From: Blautia sp. OF03-15BH
GTDB taxonomy: Bacteria; Bacillota; Clostridia; Lachnospirales; Lachnospiraceae
Assembly: GCF_003463065.1 (NCBI RefSeq)
Contig: NZ_QSCM01000006.1
Location: 62,001 to 126,000, forward strand
DNA: 64,000 nt
Direction of reading: 5' to 3'
Shown one piece after another: positions 33,049 through 42,267 of the stretch (the stretch's first letter is position 1; each line of letters starts with the position of its first letter). A model generated the notes under the pieces. That model had not been told where the DNA came from, did not search any database, and saw nothing but the letters and a program-made list of their open reading frames with translations. Position numbers and translations under genes: made by a program.

Positions 33049-34839
33049 ATGAGGAAGAAAAAACTATGGCTGATCCGCACGCTGGCGGCAGCCCTGATTC
33101 TTTCCGCGGCTGTGCCGGTGTGCCCGTCCCTTGCAGCGGAAGATTCAGAATATACGGAAACTTATGACGATACGGGGGAGGATACAGCAGAGGACAGTGG
33201 AGAAGAGACCGAGTACATCCCGGAATCCTATTACTGGACTGTGGAATCCAATGAGATCTCCGGCTGGCCGCAGGGTCCGCAGATCGAAGCGGAAGCCGCA
33301 GTCGTCATGGATGCGGATACAGGGGCTTTTCTGTACAGCAAAAATATGGACAGGAAAGAGTACCCGGCCAGTATTACCAAGATCATGACGGCACTGGTAG
33401 CGATCGAAAGCGGGAAGCTGGACAGTAAGATCCGATTTTCAGAAAACGCAGTTTATAATCTGGAGGAAGGCAGCAGCCATGTAGGCATCCAGGTAGGTGA
33501 AGTCTTAAGCATGCGCCGGGCGCTCTACGGACTGATGCTGGAATCTGCAAACGATGTTGCAAACGGTATTGCGGAAACAGTCGGCGGCAGTATCAGTGGC
33601 TTTGCGGATCTGATGAATGCGAAAGCAGCGGAGCTTGGCTGTGTCAACACGCATTTTACGAATCCGCATGGACTTCAGAACGAAGAGCATTATACCTGTG
33701 CGAGAGATATGGCACTGATCACGCAGGCGGCCCTGAAGCATCCGACCTTCCAGAAGATTGCCGGAACAACCAATTACACCTGTCCGAAGACCAACAAGGT
33801 GGATGAGGAGCGCTACTGGTATAATCACAACCAGATGATCCAGGAAAATGCCGAGTATTATTACGAAGGCTGCTTTGGAGGAAAGACCGGTTTTACCAGT
33901 GATGCCCTGAATACGCTTGTAAGCTACGCAAAGAAGGATGGCCGTACGCTGATCTGTGTGGAGCTTCATGTAAATGGAAAAGACAAGGCTTACAGTGAGA
34001 GCCATGCCATGCTGGATTATGCCTTTGAAAATTTCCAGAATGTGACGGTAGCAGCTAATGAGAAAACAGAAAGCCGTTCTCAGCTGATCGGAATGGATAA
34101 TCTCGGTGAACTTTCCGCACTCCGTACGGAGGCTCTGGATGAAGCACTGGTGAGTGGTCCGAATGAAGTGACGGTGACAATCCCGAAGACGGCAGATGCC
34201 TCCTCTGTAGTGCGTAAAGGAGACGGTTCCGGCGGACTGGCCTATGAATATAACGGCTGGCAGGTAGGAAGTGCGGCTCTTTCCTACAATTCGCTTTCTT
34301 TTGACGTACCGACACCGAGTACGGTCCCGGTGAACTATACAGAGATCATCGAAGAAACCGAGCCCGGCATCAAGGGAAGGGTGCAGGTGGCTTTCCGGAA
34401 GACAAAAGCGTTTGGAAAACAGGCCGGAAAGGTTCTGGGCAGTTTTGGCAGAAATGCCGGAACAGCCATCAAAGAATTCTTCCAGACCCTGCCGGAGAAG
34501 TTTACCTGGTTAAAAGAGAGGATCGTATGGCTGATCGACTGGATCAATGAGAACGATATTATGGCAGCGGCTGTGGGGCTGCTCCTTTTACTGATCCTCC
34601 TGCCGATCCTTGGAATTGCCTGGGCACGCAATGCGAGGGCAGAGAAGATCCGGAAACAGAGAAAAAAAGAACGGGAAGAACGGATCCGTATTGAAAAGAG
34701 TATTGACAGCAAGCCGGTAAGTGAGATCGAAGCAGAGCTTCGGGCAGAGCTGGAAAAAGACCGCCTGGAACGCCAGCAGGCCATTGAAGAGGCCAGGGAA
34801 ATGCATGTGGAAAAAGAAGAATCCACAGAAGAAAAATAG
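33049..34839 (+). CDS. D-alanyl-D-alanine carboxypeptidase (PBP5/DacF type) with long C-terminal membrane and cytoplasmic extension
   Basis: 596 residues, about 200 more than usual for the family. A signal peptide (about 1-30) is followed by an acidic segment, then the peptidase S11 domain with Ser108-x-x-Lys111 (PASITKIM), Ser166-Ala-Asn168 and Lys279-Thr-Gly281. It trims the terminal D-Ala of peptidoglycan pentapeptide outside the cell. A weakly conserved region follows; then a strong membrane helix (about 505-527, AAAVGLLLLLILLPILGIAW) and a 65-residue, highly charged, likely coiled-coil tail on the cytoplasmic side. Most relatives instead end in an amphipathic anchor. The tail may connect wall trimming with an inside partner. 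An integrase-like gene follows 22 bases later. Confidence 0.88.
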   Translation: MRKKKLWLIRTLAAALILSAAVPVCPSLAAEDSEYTETYDDTGEDTAEDSGEETEYIPESYYWTVESNEISGWPQGPQIEAEAAVVMDADTGAFLYSKNMDRKEYPASITKIMTALVAIESGKLDSKIRFSENAVYNLEEGSSHVGIQVGEVLSMRRALYGLMLESANDVANGIAETVGGSISGFADLMNAKAAELGCVNTHFTNPHGLQNEEHYTCARDMALITQAALKHPTFQKIAGTTNYTCPKTNKVDEERYWYNHNQMIQENAEYYYEGCFGGKTGFTSDALNTLVSYAKKDGRTLICVELHVNGKDKAYSESHAMLDYAFENFQNVTVAANEKTESRSQLIGMDNLGELSALRTEALDEALVSGPNEVTVTIPKTADASSVVRKGDGSGGLAYEYNGWQVGSAALSYNSLSFDVPTPSTVPVNYTEIIEETEPGIKGRVQVAFRKTKAFGKQAGKVLGSFGRNAGTAIKEFFQTLPEKFTWLKERIVWLIDWINENDIMAAAVGLLLLLILLPILGIAWARNARAEKIRKQRKKEREERIRIEKSIDSKPVSEIEAELRAELEKDRLERQQAIEEAREMHVEKEESTEEK

Positions 34840-34861
34840 ATGAAACAGGGGGAAATGAGTG

Positions 34862-35581
34862 ATGAGCTGGGTGTCACCGGTCAAGGATGATAAGGCTCTG
34901 CATGAATTTGAAGACGGGCTGAAAAAAGCCGGTGAAAAATACTATGTTTTGTTTGAGATCGGTTTGGGAACGGGTCTGAAGCTTCCGGACATCCTGGATT
35001 TCAGAAACAGGGATGTGCGGGGAAAAGAAAGCATAGAGCTGAATATCGGAAAGAAAAATATCCGCCGGATCTTTAAGATCCCGGAGAAACTGCAAAGAGA
35101 GATCTTTTGTTATACAGAAGGGAAGGATCCTGAAGCCTGGCTGTTTCCCGGGCGTTCCGGTTCCGGAAAGCACCTTTCAAAAGAACGGGTTACGCGGGTG
35201 ATGAAAAAGGTCGGAGAGGATGTGGGCCTTCCATCCGTTGGAGGCAGCACCATGCGGAAAACTTTTGCCTGGAATTATTATAAGGCAACAAATGATATTT
35301 ATTATCTTCAGAATCTTCTGAATCATGCGTCTCCGTCGATCACCTATCGCTATATTGATGAAAATCCGGTGAAAAAAAGGACTCCGGAAGAAAATCAGCG
35401 GAGCCGTTCTCTTCTTGACCAGAACGGAAATGGGGAAAAGAGGATCCGGCTTCTGCAGGAAGCCCTGGAGGATATCGGGAGAAGCTTAAATGAACCTGGT
35501 AAAAGTGATGCCTTTTACGGCAGGGTAGACTGTCTTCTGACAGAGATGGAAGAATTGACGGAAAATTTTAACAGGGTGTAA
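34862..35581 (+). CDS. Small tyrosine-recombinase-fold protein with substituted catalytic residues
   Basis: 239 residues, equal to the catalytic domain of phage-type integrases without the usual N-terminal core-binding domain. The motifs can be followed: box I reads TGLKLPD, where Arg becomes Lys40; the HxLR box reads STMR, where His becomes Ser129 and Arg132 is kept; His155 (NHAS) and the nucleophile Tyr164 (TYRYID) are retained. Two of the key residues are changed, so full recombinase activity is doubtful. It may bind DNA or cut with altered chemistry. No attachment sites or mobile genes surround it. ATG 34862 follows a GGGGGA-type site; it may be cotranscribed with the carboxypeptidase gene. 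The C-terminal 65 residues are helical and unlike integrases. Confidence 0.7.
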   Translation: MSWVSPVKDDKALHEFEDGLKKAGEKYYVLFEIGLGTGLKLPDILDFRNRDVRGKESIELNIGKKNIRRIFKIPEKLQREIFCYTEGKDPEAWLFPGRSGSGKHLSKERVTRVMKKVGEDVGLPSVGGSTMRKTFAWNYYKATNDIYYLQNLLNHASPSITYRYIDENPVKKRTPEENQRSRSLLDQNGNGEKRIRLLQEALEDIGRSLNEPGKSDAFYGRVDCLLTEMEELTENFNRV

Positions 35582-35625
35582 AAAAGACGCTGCAGGCAGA
35601 TGTTCAGCCATCTGCTCTGCAGCGT
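35580..35625 (-). terminator. Terminator overlapping the end of the exonuclease gene
   Basis: A stem ACGCTGCAG...CTGCAGCGT with an inner CAGATG/CATCTG helix. On the minus strand it is followed by TTTTTT; it includes the gene's stop codon (35604-35606). It can also stop the convergent integrase-like gene. Confidence 0.8.
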
Positions 35626-36560
35626 TTCTGTTTCTCTTTGAGTGCTTCTTTCTTTTTTATGATCGAGGCTGCATCCTCTTCTGAAACGAGTTTTAATGTT
35701 TTTACACAGAAAAACTGGTTGTCCTCTGCTTTTTTTATCCGGATCTTTCCCTTAAGCCAGCCATGCTCCTCACAGCAGGCCAGACAGTAGTAATTCTTGG
35801 AATTTCCGGTGAACCAGCGGATCTTTTTGCGGGCCGGTTTTCCACAGATATAGCAGCGGGTGGAAGCGACCTTGCGGTCACGCATGGCTTCCGTCTTGGT
35901 ACGGAAGGGTTTGGAGACAAATTTCTGATATGTCTCATAACAGATCTGGATCTCTTCCTTCCTGTTCTGGGGAATACGGAAATAGTCTACGGAGAAATAC
36001 TCCAGAGCCTTCTTCTGATCCAGCGTCTGCAGGATCCTGGCCGTGTAGCAGGCATCTCCCAGTGCTTCATGGAAGGGTTGATCCTTGGGAAGCTCCAGAG
36101 AATCAATGACGGACTGGAGATTTTTCCGGGAGCGTCCGTCTTCTCGCTGAAGACTGTAGATCTTCTGAATATCCAGGTAGCAGAGCGGGAAGGGAAATGG
36201 ATTTTTCATATGATAGAAACGTAAATTTCGCTGGAGCTCCAGAAGATCCTGGGATCCCCAGGAACAGAAGACGGCTTCTTCCATAGGACCGCACCATTCA
36301 AAAAAGGCGGTGACAACCTCAGAAAAAGACCGGGCTTTCCGAAAAGCTTTCATATTCATATGGAGGACTTCCTGTGTATGGTGGTGGAAGCTGTGGTAGA
36401 CCCGGGGCTTTATCTTTTCCTGGAACTGTCCGCACTCCTCATACCGATCATTCAGCTTGACTGCTCCGATCTGAATGATCTCAAAGGGAAGCTTTTTATT
36501 TTCTTTTTCTTTTCCACCGGGGCACTGATTCCATTCCAGGTCAAAAACAATGTAGTTCAT
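35604..36560 (-). CDS. DEDDh 3'-5' exonuclease with C-terminal zinc-finger-like domain
   Basis: 318 residues. N-terminal 190 residues form an RNase T/DnaQ-type exonuclease: exo I FDLEWNQ (Asp and Glu), exo II near CSWGSQDLLEL, and exo III HEALGDACYTA with the His and Asp of the DEDDh type. After a linker, residues about 235-275 have two Cys pairs, CYICGKPA and YYCLACCEEHGW, likely a small zinc ribbon, then a basic tail. It could trim RNA or DNA ends; the substrate is not predictable. It has its own minus-strand promoter. The gene is convergent with the integrase-like gene. Confidence 0.85.
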   Translation of the reverse strand: MNYIVFDLEWNQCPGGKEKENKKLPFEIIQIGAVKLNDRYEECGQFQEKIKPRVYHSFHHHTQEVLHMNMKAFRKARSFSEVVTAFFEWCGPMEEAVFCSWGSQDLLELQRNLRFYHMKNPFPFPLCYLDIQKIYSLQREDGRSRKNLQSVIDSLELPKDQPFHEALGDACYTARILQTLDQKKALEYFSVDYFRIPQNRKEEIQICYETYQKFVSKPFRTKTEAMRDRKVASTRCYICGKPARKKIRWFTGNSKNYYCLACCEEHGWLKGKIRIKKAEDNQFFCVKTLKLVSEEDAASIIKKKEALKEKQKRCRADG

Positions 36561-36961
36561 AATCGATCAAAGTCCTTCTGCTGCTGTGTGGTGCACAGGC
36601 ACCGTCTCTCAATATTTGCGCTAATAGTATACAGGAAAGAGGCAGAAAAAACAAGAGGAGTCTCATGAGTGTCTTTGTGAGAAAGACAGTGTAAGCCTAA
36701 GCTTTTTTCTGATGCAGTGATAAAATTTGTTTTTGTTTGTGAAATTGTATATAAAAACAAAAAATATCCGTCACTATGCCCAAAAACTTAAAAAATACTT
36801 AACCGGATTGGCAGAACTCACAAGGTCATTGTAGAAACTTTGGTGGATTATGGTATGGCGGGGAGCGACATAATTTAGTATACTGTTTTCAGTCAGTAAA
36901 CGTTGTAGTTACTAACAGAGAGGAACTGCAAGTTACTTTTATGAATTAGGAGGATGAAGAA
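36561..36961. other. Divergent promoter region between exonuclease and msmK genes
   Basis: Minus-strand promoter TTGTTT (36649-36654), 17-base spacer, TATACT (36626-36631) for the exonuclease gene. On the plus strand a TATACT at 36879-36884 without a good -35 probably serves msmK, with a ~75-base leader and an AGGAGG ribosome site. No small gene or RNA is otherwise recognised. Confidence 0.55.
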
Positions 36962-38074
36962 ATGGCTAGCTTATCACTGCAGCACATCAACAAAACTTAC
37001 CCGAATGGTTTTGAAGCAGTAAAAGACTTTAACCTGGAAATTGAAGATAAAGAGTTTATCATCTTTGTAGGACCTTCCGGATGTGGTAAATCTACCACCC
37101 TTCGTATGATCGCAGGTCTTGAGGAGATCACCAGTGGTACCCTTAAGATCGGTGACAGAGTCGTAAACGATGTAGAGCCGAAAGACAGAGATATCGCAAT
37201 GGTATTCCAGAACTACGCTCTGTATCCGCATATGACTGTATATGATAACATGGCATTTGGTCTGAAACTGAGAAAAGTTCCGAAGGACCAGATCGACAAA
37301 ATGGTAAAAGAGGCAGCTAAGATCCTTGACCTGGAGAAACTGCTTGATCGTAAACCGAAGGCTCTGTCCGGTGGTCAGAGACAGCGAGTTGCTATGGGAC
37401 GTGCAATCGTTCGTGATCCTAAGGTATTCCTGATGGACGAGCCGCTGTCAAACCTGGATGCAAAACTTCGTGTACAGATGCGTATCGAGATCTCCAAACT
37501 GCATCAGAGACTGGGCGCAACCATCATCTACGTTACTCATGACCAGACAGAGGCTATGACCCTTGGTACCAGAATCGTAGTTATGAAAGATGGTGTTGTT
37601 CAGCAGGTAGATTCCCCGCAGAACCTTTACAACAATCCGTGCAACCTGTTCGTAGCTGGATTCATCGGTTCTCCGCAGATGAACTTCCTGGATGCTACCG
37701 TTAAAGTAAGCGGCAACGATGTTGCTCTTCAGGTAGGCAGCCATTCCATCAAACTTGCTCCGGCAAAAGCTAAGAAACTCATCGATGGCGGCTACAACGG
37801 AAAGACCGTTGTTCTTGGTATCCGTCCTGAGGATGTACATGATTCTGACGAGTGGCTGAAGAAGTCTCCTGAGACTGTGATCGAGTCCACCATCCGTGTA
37901 TATGAGCTGCTTGGTGCAGAAGTATTCCTGTACTTCGATATTGAGGGCGCTAACGTAACCGCTCGTGTAGATCCGCGTACAACCGCAAGAACCGGCGATA
38001 CCGTTAAATTTGCTCTGGATGCTGAGAAGATTCATGTCTTCGACAAAGAGACCGAGCTTGTTATCACCAACTAA
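36962..38074 (+). CDS. msmK: MsmK/UgpC-type ATPase for carbohydrate ABC importers
   Basis: 370 residues of the MalK family. ABC motifs: Walker A GPSGCGKST, Q loop FQNYALYPHMTVYDNMAFG, signature LSGGQRQR, Walker B VFLMDEPLSNLDAKLR, switch His THDQTEAMTLGTR; the C-terminal ~130 residues form the OB-type (TOBE) regulatory domain. No sugar-binding protein or permease genes lie nearby. In Firmicutes such solitary ATPases commonly energise many sugar importers encoded elsewhere. Codon use is strongly biased (few rare codons), suggesting high expression. Monocistronic: its own promoter region, AGGAGG site and a strong terminator. Confidence 0.92.
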   Translation: MASLSLQHINKTYPNGFEAVKDFNLEIEDKEFIIFVGPSGCGKSTTLRMIAGLEEITSGTLKIGDRVVNDVEPKDRDIAMVFQNYALYPHMTVYDNMAFGLKLRKVPKDQIDKMVKEAAKILDLEKLLDRKPKALSGGQRQRVAMGRAIVRDPKVFLMDEPLSNLDAKLRVQMRIEISKLHQRLGATIIYVTHDQTEAMTLGTRIVVMKDGVVQQVDSPQNLYNNPCNLFVAGFIGSPQMNFLDATVKVSGNDVALQVGSHSIKLAPAKAKKLIDGGYNGKTVVLGIRPEDVHDSDEWLKKSPETVIESTIRVYELLGAEVFLYFDIEGANVTARVDPRTTARTGDTVKFALDAEKIHVFDKETELVITN

Positions 38075-38093
38075 TATTCATAAAAGTATTTTC

Positions 38094-38125
38094 AATGCCA
38101 TCCGGTTTTCCGGATGGCATTTTTA
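38094..38125 (+). terminator. Terminator of msmK
   Basis: AATGCCATCCGG / CCGGATGGCATT, tetraloop TTTT, followed by a T-run. Confidence 0.9.
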
Positions 38126-38166
38126 TTGTTTTTATCGTTTTCAGAAAAGGAGCGATAAAATTTCAC

Positions 38167-38195
38167 TTGCACCGTCCGAAGGGTTTTAGTATACT
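38167..38195 (+). promoter_or_regulatory. Promoter of the PucR/CdaR-type regulator gene
   Basis: TTGCAC (38167-38172), 17 bases, TATACT (38190-38195), 44 bases ahead of the ATG. Confidence 0.65.
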
Positions 38196-38238
38196 GTAAG
38201 TAACTATTTTTCGTGAATGAAAGAGAGGAAGTGGGACA

Positions 38239-39327
38239 ATGATTTCCAGCCAGGTATTACAGAATGCGATTGACGAACTTCGCTCCATAACCAGAATTGA
38301 TCTGTGTGTGTTTGATCCGGAAGGAAGAACCGTGGTTTCTACCTTTAATGGAGAAGATATTTCCAAGGATATGGTTTGTCTGTTTAATGATTCGGTAGCA
38401 GACAGCCAGGTGATCCAGGGATATCATTTTTTCAAGATTTTTGATGATCAGGTTGTGGAATACATTCTTGTGGCAAGAGGTTCCAGTGAAGATACCTACA
38501 TGATCGGAAAAGTAGCAGTCAGTGAGATCCAGAATCTGATCGTTGCATACAAAGAACGCTTTGACAAAAATAACTTTATTCAGAACCTGCTTCTGGATAA
38601 TCTTCTTCTGGTGGATATCTATAACCGTGCGAAGAAGCTTCACATTGAAGTGGAGGCCCGCCGCGTTGTTTACATGATCGAGACGAAGCAGGAGAAGGAC
38701 CTGAATGCCAGAGAACTTCTGAAGACGCTGTTTGCTACACGGACCAGGGATTTTATTACAGCAGTGGATGAGCGGAGCATCATTCTGATCCATGAACTTC
38801 GCGAGGACGAGGACTATGAGGAAGTGGAGCAGGTTGCCAATATGATGAAGGATATGCTGAACTCCGAGGCCATGGCTACCGTGCGTATTTCCTACGGTAC
38901 CATTGTAAGCGAGATCAAACAGGTCTCCAAATCTTATAAAGAAGCCAAAATGGCTCTGGATGTAGGCAAGATTTTTTACTCAGAGAAACGGATCATTGCA
39001 TACAATACTCTTGGAATCGGCCGTCTGATCTATCAGCTGCCCATTTCTCTCTGTGAGATGTTCATGCATGAGGTTTTCGGCGACAACATTCCGGACTCCC
39101 TGGATGAAGAGACACTGACTACGATCAACAAGTTCTTCGAGAATAACCTGAACGTTTCCGAGACATCCAGACAGCTCTATGTGCACCGAAACACTCTGGT
39201 GTACCGTCTGGAGAAGCTTCAGAAGAGCACCGGTCTAGATATCCGCAAATTTGATGACGCCCTGACCTTCAAGATTGCTCTGATGGTAGTCAATTATATG
39301 AAGTATATGGAGAATCAGGAATACTAA
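38239..39327 (+). CDS. PucR/CdaR-family transcriptional regulator
   Basis: 362 residues. The C-terminal ~60 residues are the family's HTH_30 domain: FFENNLNVSETSRQLYVHRNTLVYRLEKLQKSTGLDIRKFDDALTF in overlapping parts. The central part (about 130-260) looks like the degenerate GGDEF-type domain of CdaR proteins (RVVYMIETKQ, VRISYGTIVSEIKQVSKSYKEAKMAL). The N-terminal ~110 residues may sense a small molecule (sugar diacids in CdaR). It follows msmK after a terminator and has its own promoter; the location suggests a carbon-source-linked regulator, but its target is not shown. A weak GC stem without a T-run (39360-39392) follows. Confidence 0.85.
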   Translation: MISSQVLQNAIDELRSITRIDLCVFDPEGRTVVSTFNGEDISKDMVCLFNDSVADSQVIQGYHFFKIFDDQVVEYILVARGSSEDTYMIGKVAVSEIQNLIVAYKERFDKNNFIQNLLLDNLLLVDIYNRAKKLHIEVEARRVVYMIETKQEKDLNARELLKTLFATRTRDFITAVDERSIILIHELREDEDYEEVEQVANMMKDMLNSEAMATVRISYGTIVSEIKQVSKSYKEAKMALDVGKIFYSEKRIIAYNTLGIGRLIYQLPISLCEMFMHEVFGDNIPDSLDEETLTTINKFFENNLNVSETSRQLYVHRNTLVYRLEKLQKSTGLDIRKFDDALTFKIALMVVNYMKYMENQEY

Positions 39328-39494
39328 ACTTCTGAAAAAACAGAATCGTGTTGTTATAGGATCCCCGAGAGGTCTTTGAACCTTCCGGGGATTCATACGT
39401 TCAGAAAGAATGGTTTTAAAATATTGTAAATAATTAGAAAATTTAAATGAAAACACACAATAAATAGAAAGCAAAAATATATTTAAAATAATGC

Positions 39495-39523
39495 TTGACA
39501 AAATAGAAATAACAAGATATAAT
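39495..39523 (+). promoter_or_regulatory. Promoter of a short non-coding transcript
   Basis: TTGACA (39495-39500), exactly 17 bases, TATAAT (39518-39523): a perfect sigma-A promoter with no long gene after it. Confidence 0.85.
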
Positions 39524-39529
39524 CAAGAC

Positions 39530-39821
39530 AACAAAACAAACAGGAAATCAAACGAAAGGCGATTCCAGTAAGGAGGAGATTCCAGTGAAACAGTAATCAT
39601 TCATTTATCTTTCAGATTTTCAGAGAAAAGAAGATAGATGACAGGATCTCAAATATGAAAGAAAGGACGGTACGGACCACCGAAATATTAATTCCTAACC
39701 CCAAAAGAAAAAGCAGATTGTAACAGAACATCAAAAATAAAAGAAAGAGGTATCTTCCAATGGAGAATCATCATTGAAAGAGGATATGATTGAAGATCAA
39801 GATCATATCCTCTTTTCTTTT
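39530..39821 (+). ncRNA. Predicted ~290-nt transcript with tiny frames, related to the transcript at 49.9 kb
   Basis: Bounded by a perfect promoter and a strong terminator (AAAGAGGATATGAT / ATCATATCCTCTTT, 39777-39815, then TCTTTT). It contains AAGGAGG followed by GTG AAA CAG TAA (39585-39596), a stop after three codons, and AGAGGT ahead of ATG at 39760 giving only five codons (MENHH). Both places align with the transcript at 49.9 kb: the GGAGG...GTGAAA block and AGGT.....TTCCAATGG. It may be a regulatory RNA or a decayed peptide gene. The aconitase-family gene further on has its own promoter, so this is not simply its leader. Confidence 0.6.
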
Positions 39822-39849
39822 GCTCATTTTTCACCTCTTGCATTTTTTC

Positions 39850-39878
39850 TTGCAATCTCATCACTGCACAGTTATAAT
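39850..39878 (+). promoter_or_regulatory. Promoter of the aconitase-family gene
   Basis: TTGCAA (39850-39855), 17 bases, TATAAT (39873-39878). Confidence 0.7.
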
Positions 39879-39957
39879 GTGAGTTATCAGAAAAAATATA
39901 GAACCTAAAAGCCCAATGGGTGCTCATAAAGAGTGCTCAGAAATGGAGGATAGATGC

Positions 39958-42246
39958 ATGATTAAATTATGTGACACCGGTGCATATCTGGTAAACGGCA
40001 CAGAGCTGGTGGAGGATTCCGGGGATGCAAAACTGATTCTTCGCAATATGCTTGGAAAAGAAACCTTAAACCGGGAAGAAGCAGCGAAAAATACCATTAC
40101 TTATCATATTCTGAAGGATCATAATACATCCGGAAATATGGAAAAGTTAAAGATCAAATTTGATAAACTGACCTCTCATGATATCACCTATGTGGGAATC
40201 ATTCAGACAGCCAGAGCATCAGGCCTTGAAAAATTTCCGATTCCCTATGTGCTGACAAACTGTCATAACAGTCTTTGTGCAGTAGGCGGAACGATCAATG
40301 AGGATGACCACATGTTTGGCCTGACCTGTGCAAAGAAATACGGCGGCATTTATGTACCTCCTCATCAGGCAGTCATTCATCAGTTTGCCCGTGAAATGCT
40401 GGCAGAGAGCGGAAAGATGATTCTTGGTTCCGATTCCCATACCCGTTACGGAGCCCTTGGAACCATGGCTATGGGGGAAGGCGGACCGGAGCTGGTAAAA
40501 CAGCTGCTCTGTCAGACCTATGACATCAATATGCCTGGTGTGGTTGCCATCTATCTGACCGGTGAGCCGGCAAAAGGGGTTGGCCCGCAGGATGTGGCAC
40601 TGGCTATCATTGGCGCTGTTTTTGCTAAGGGTTATGTAAAAAATAAAGTAATGGAATTTGTAGGTCCGGGCGTTTCCAAACTGAGCGCCGACTTCCGTAT
40701 CGGCGTGGATGTGATGACCACAGAGACCACCTGTCTGTCCTCCATCTGGCAGACAGATGAAGAGATCAAAGAGTTCTACCGGATCCATGGAAGAACTTCT
40801 GCCTATAAAGAACTGAAGCCTGGAAAAGTTGCCTATTATGATGGCGTGGTTGAGGTGAACTTAAGTGAGATCCGTCCGATGATCGCCATGCCTTTCCATC
40901 CCAGCAACACTTATACGATCGATGAACTGAATCAGAACCTGGACGAGATTCTTGCAGATGTGGAGAAGCGTGCAAAAGTATCTCTGGGCGGAGCCGTAGA
41001 CTTTACCCTGAAGGATAAAGTCCGTGACGGAAAACTCTATGTGGATCAGGGAATCATCGCTGGTTGTGCAGGTGGTGGATTTGAGAATATCTGTGCAGCA
41101 GCGGATATCCTGAAGGGACACAGCATCGGTTGTGATGAGTTTACCTTAAGTGTTTATCCGGCCAGCACACCTATTTATATGGAACTTGCCAGAAACGGAA
41201 GACTGGCAGAGCTGATGGAGACCGGTGCCATCGTGAAAACGGCATTCTGTGGTCCCTGTTTCGGCGCAGGAGATACTCCGGCCAACAATGCTTTCAGTAT
41301 CCGTCATTCTACCAGAAACTTCCCGAATCGTGAGGGAAGTAAGCTTCAGAGCGGTCAGATCGCTTCGGTGGCTCTTATGGATGCCCGCTCCATCGCAGCA
41401 ACAGCGGCAAATAAGGGCTATCTGACAGCTGCTACCGATCTGGATGTAGAGTATACAGGTCCGACCTATCATTTTGACAGCAATATTTATGCAAACCGTG
41501 TTTTTGACAGTCATGGTGTGGCAGATCCGGGCGAAGAGATCCATTTCGGTCCGAACATCAAGGACTGGCCGAAGATGTCCGCCCTTCCGGAAAATATGAT
41601 CCTGAAAGTCGTATCCGAGATCCACGATCCGGTAACAACTACGGACGAATTGATCCCGTCCGGAGAGACCTCCTCCTACCGTTCCAATCCTCTGGGACTG
41701 GCAGAGTTTACTCTCTCCAGAAAGGATCCGGCTTACGTGGGCCGTGCCAAAGAGGTACAGACGGCGCAGAAAGCCATCGAGGCAGGCAACTGTCCTGCGG
41801 AGGCACTTCCGGAGCTTAAAGCAGTATTCAAAGCGCTGCATGAGAAATATCCGGATGTGGACAAGACCAACGTGGGCGTTGGTTCCACCATTTTTGCTGT
41901 GAAACCCGGTGACGGTTCTGCCAGAGAACAGGCAGCTTCCTGCCAGAAGGTTTTAGGCGGCTGGGCAAACATCGCCAACGAGTACGCCACCAAACGTTAC
42001 CGTTCCAACCTGATCAACTGGGGTATGCTTCCTTTCCTCATTGATGAGGGCGAGCTTCCCTTCAAAAACGGTGATTATCTCTTCCTTCCCGGTATCCGCG
42101 AAGCCATCGAGAACAAAGCCGGCGAGTTCACCTGCTATGTCGTAGGCGATGGTCTGAAAGAGATCACTCTGAAAATGGACGAGCTCACCGATGATGAGCG
42201 CGAGATCATCCTGAAAGGCTGCCTGATCAATTACAACCGGAAATAA
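39958..42246 (+). CDS. Aconitase-family hydratase (YbhJ-like)
   Basis: 762 residues. The Fe-S cluster cysteines fit the aconitase family: one in IIAGCAGGGFEN and two in AFCGPCFGAG. Substrate-side motifs include GSDSHTRYGALGTMAMGEGG, SIRHSTRNFPNREGS and, near the end, YRSNLINWGMLPF. It resembles the YbhJ-type hydratase subgroup more than the tricarboxylic-acid-cycle enzymes AcnA and AcnB, so a citrate/isocitrate role is possible but not certain. The ATG at 39958 is chosen because GGAGG lies 8 bases upstream; an earlier in-frame ATG at 39916 is too near the promoter to be likely. Monocistronic with own promoter and terminator. Confidence 0.85.
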   Translation: MIKLCDTGAYLVNGTELVEDSGDAKLILRNMLGKETLNREEAAKNTITYHILKDHNTSGNMEKLKIKFDKLTSHDITYVGIIQTARASGLEKFPIPYVLTNCHNSLCAVGGTINEDDHMFGLTCAKKYGGIYVPPHQAVIHQFAREMLAESGKMILGSDSHTRYGALGTMAMGEGGPELVKQLLCQTYDINMPGVVAIYLTGEPAKGVGPQDVALAIIGAVFAKGYVKNKVMEFVGPGVSKLSADFRIGVDVMTTETTCLSSIWQTDEEIKEFYRIHGRTSAYKELKPGKVAYYDGVVEVNLSEIRPMIAMPFHPSNTYTIDELNQNLDEILADVEKRAKVSLGGAVDFTLKDKVRDGKLYVDQGIIAGCAGGGFENICAAADILKGHSIGCDEFTLSVYPASTPIYMELARNGRLAELMETGAIVKTAFCGPCFGAGDTPANNAFSIRHSTRNFPNREGSKLQSGQIASVALMDARSIAATAANKGYLTAATDLDVEYTGPTYHFDSNIYANRVFDSHGVADPGEEIHFGPNIKDWPKMSALPENMILKVVSEIHDPVTTTDELIPSGETSSYRSNPLGLAEFTLSRKDPAYVGRAKEVQTAQKAIEAGNCPAEALPELKAVFKALHEKYPDVDKTNVGVGSTIFAVKPGDGSAREQAASCQKVLGGWANIANEYATKRYRSNLINWGMLPFLIDEGELPFKNGDYLFLPGIREAIENKAGEFTCYVVGDGLKEITLKMDELTDDEREIILKGCLINYNRK

Positions 42247-42267
42247 AGTATAAAAAATAATTAGATC

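Noticed and set aside
39650..39720. T-box leader suggested by GGACGGTACGGACC
   Set aside because: The T-box core AGGGTGGNACCGCG is not matched and no aminoacyl-tRNA synthetase or amino-acid gene follows.
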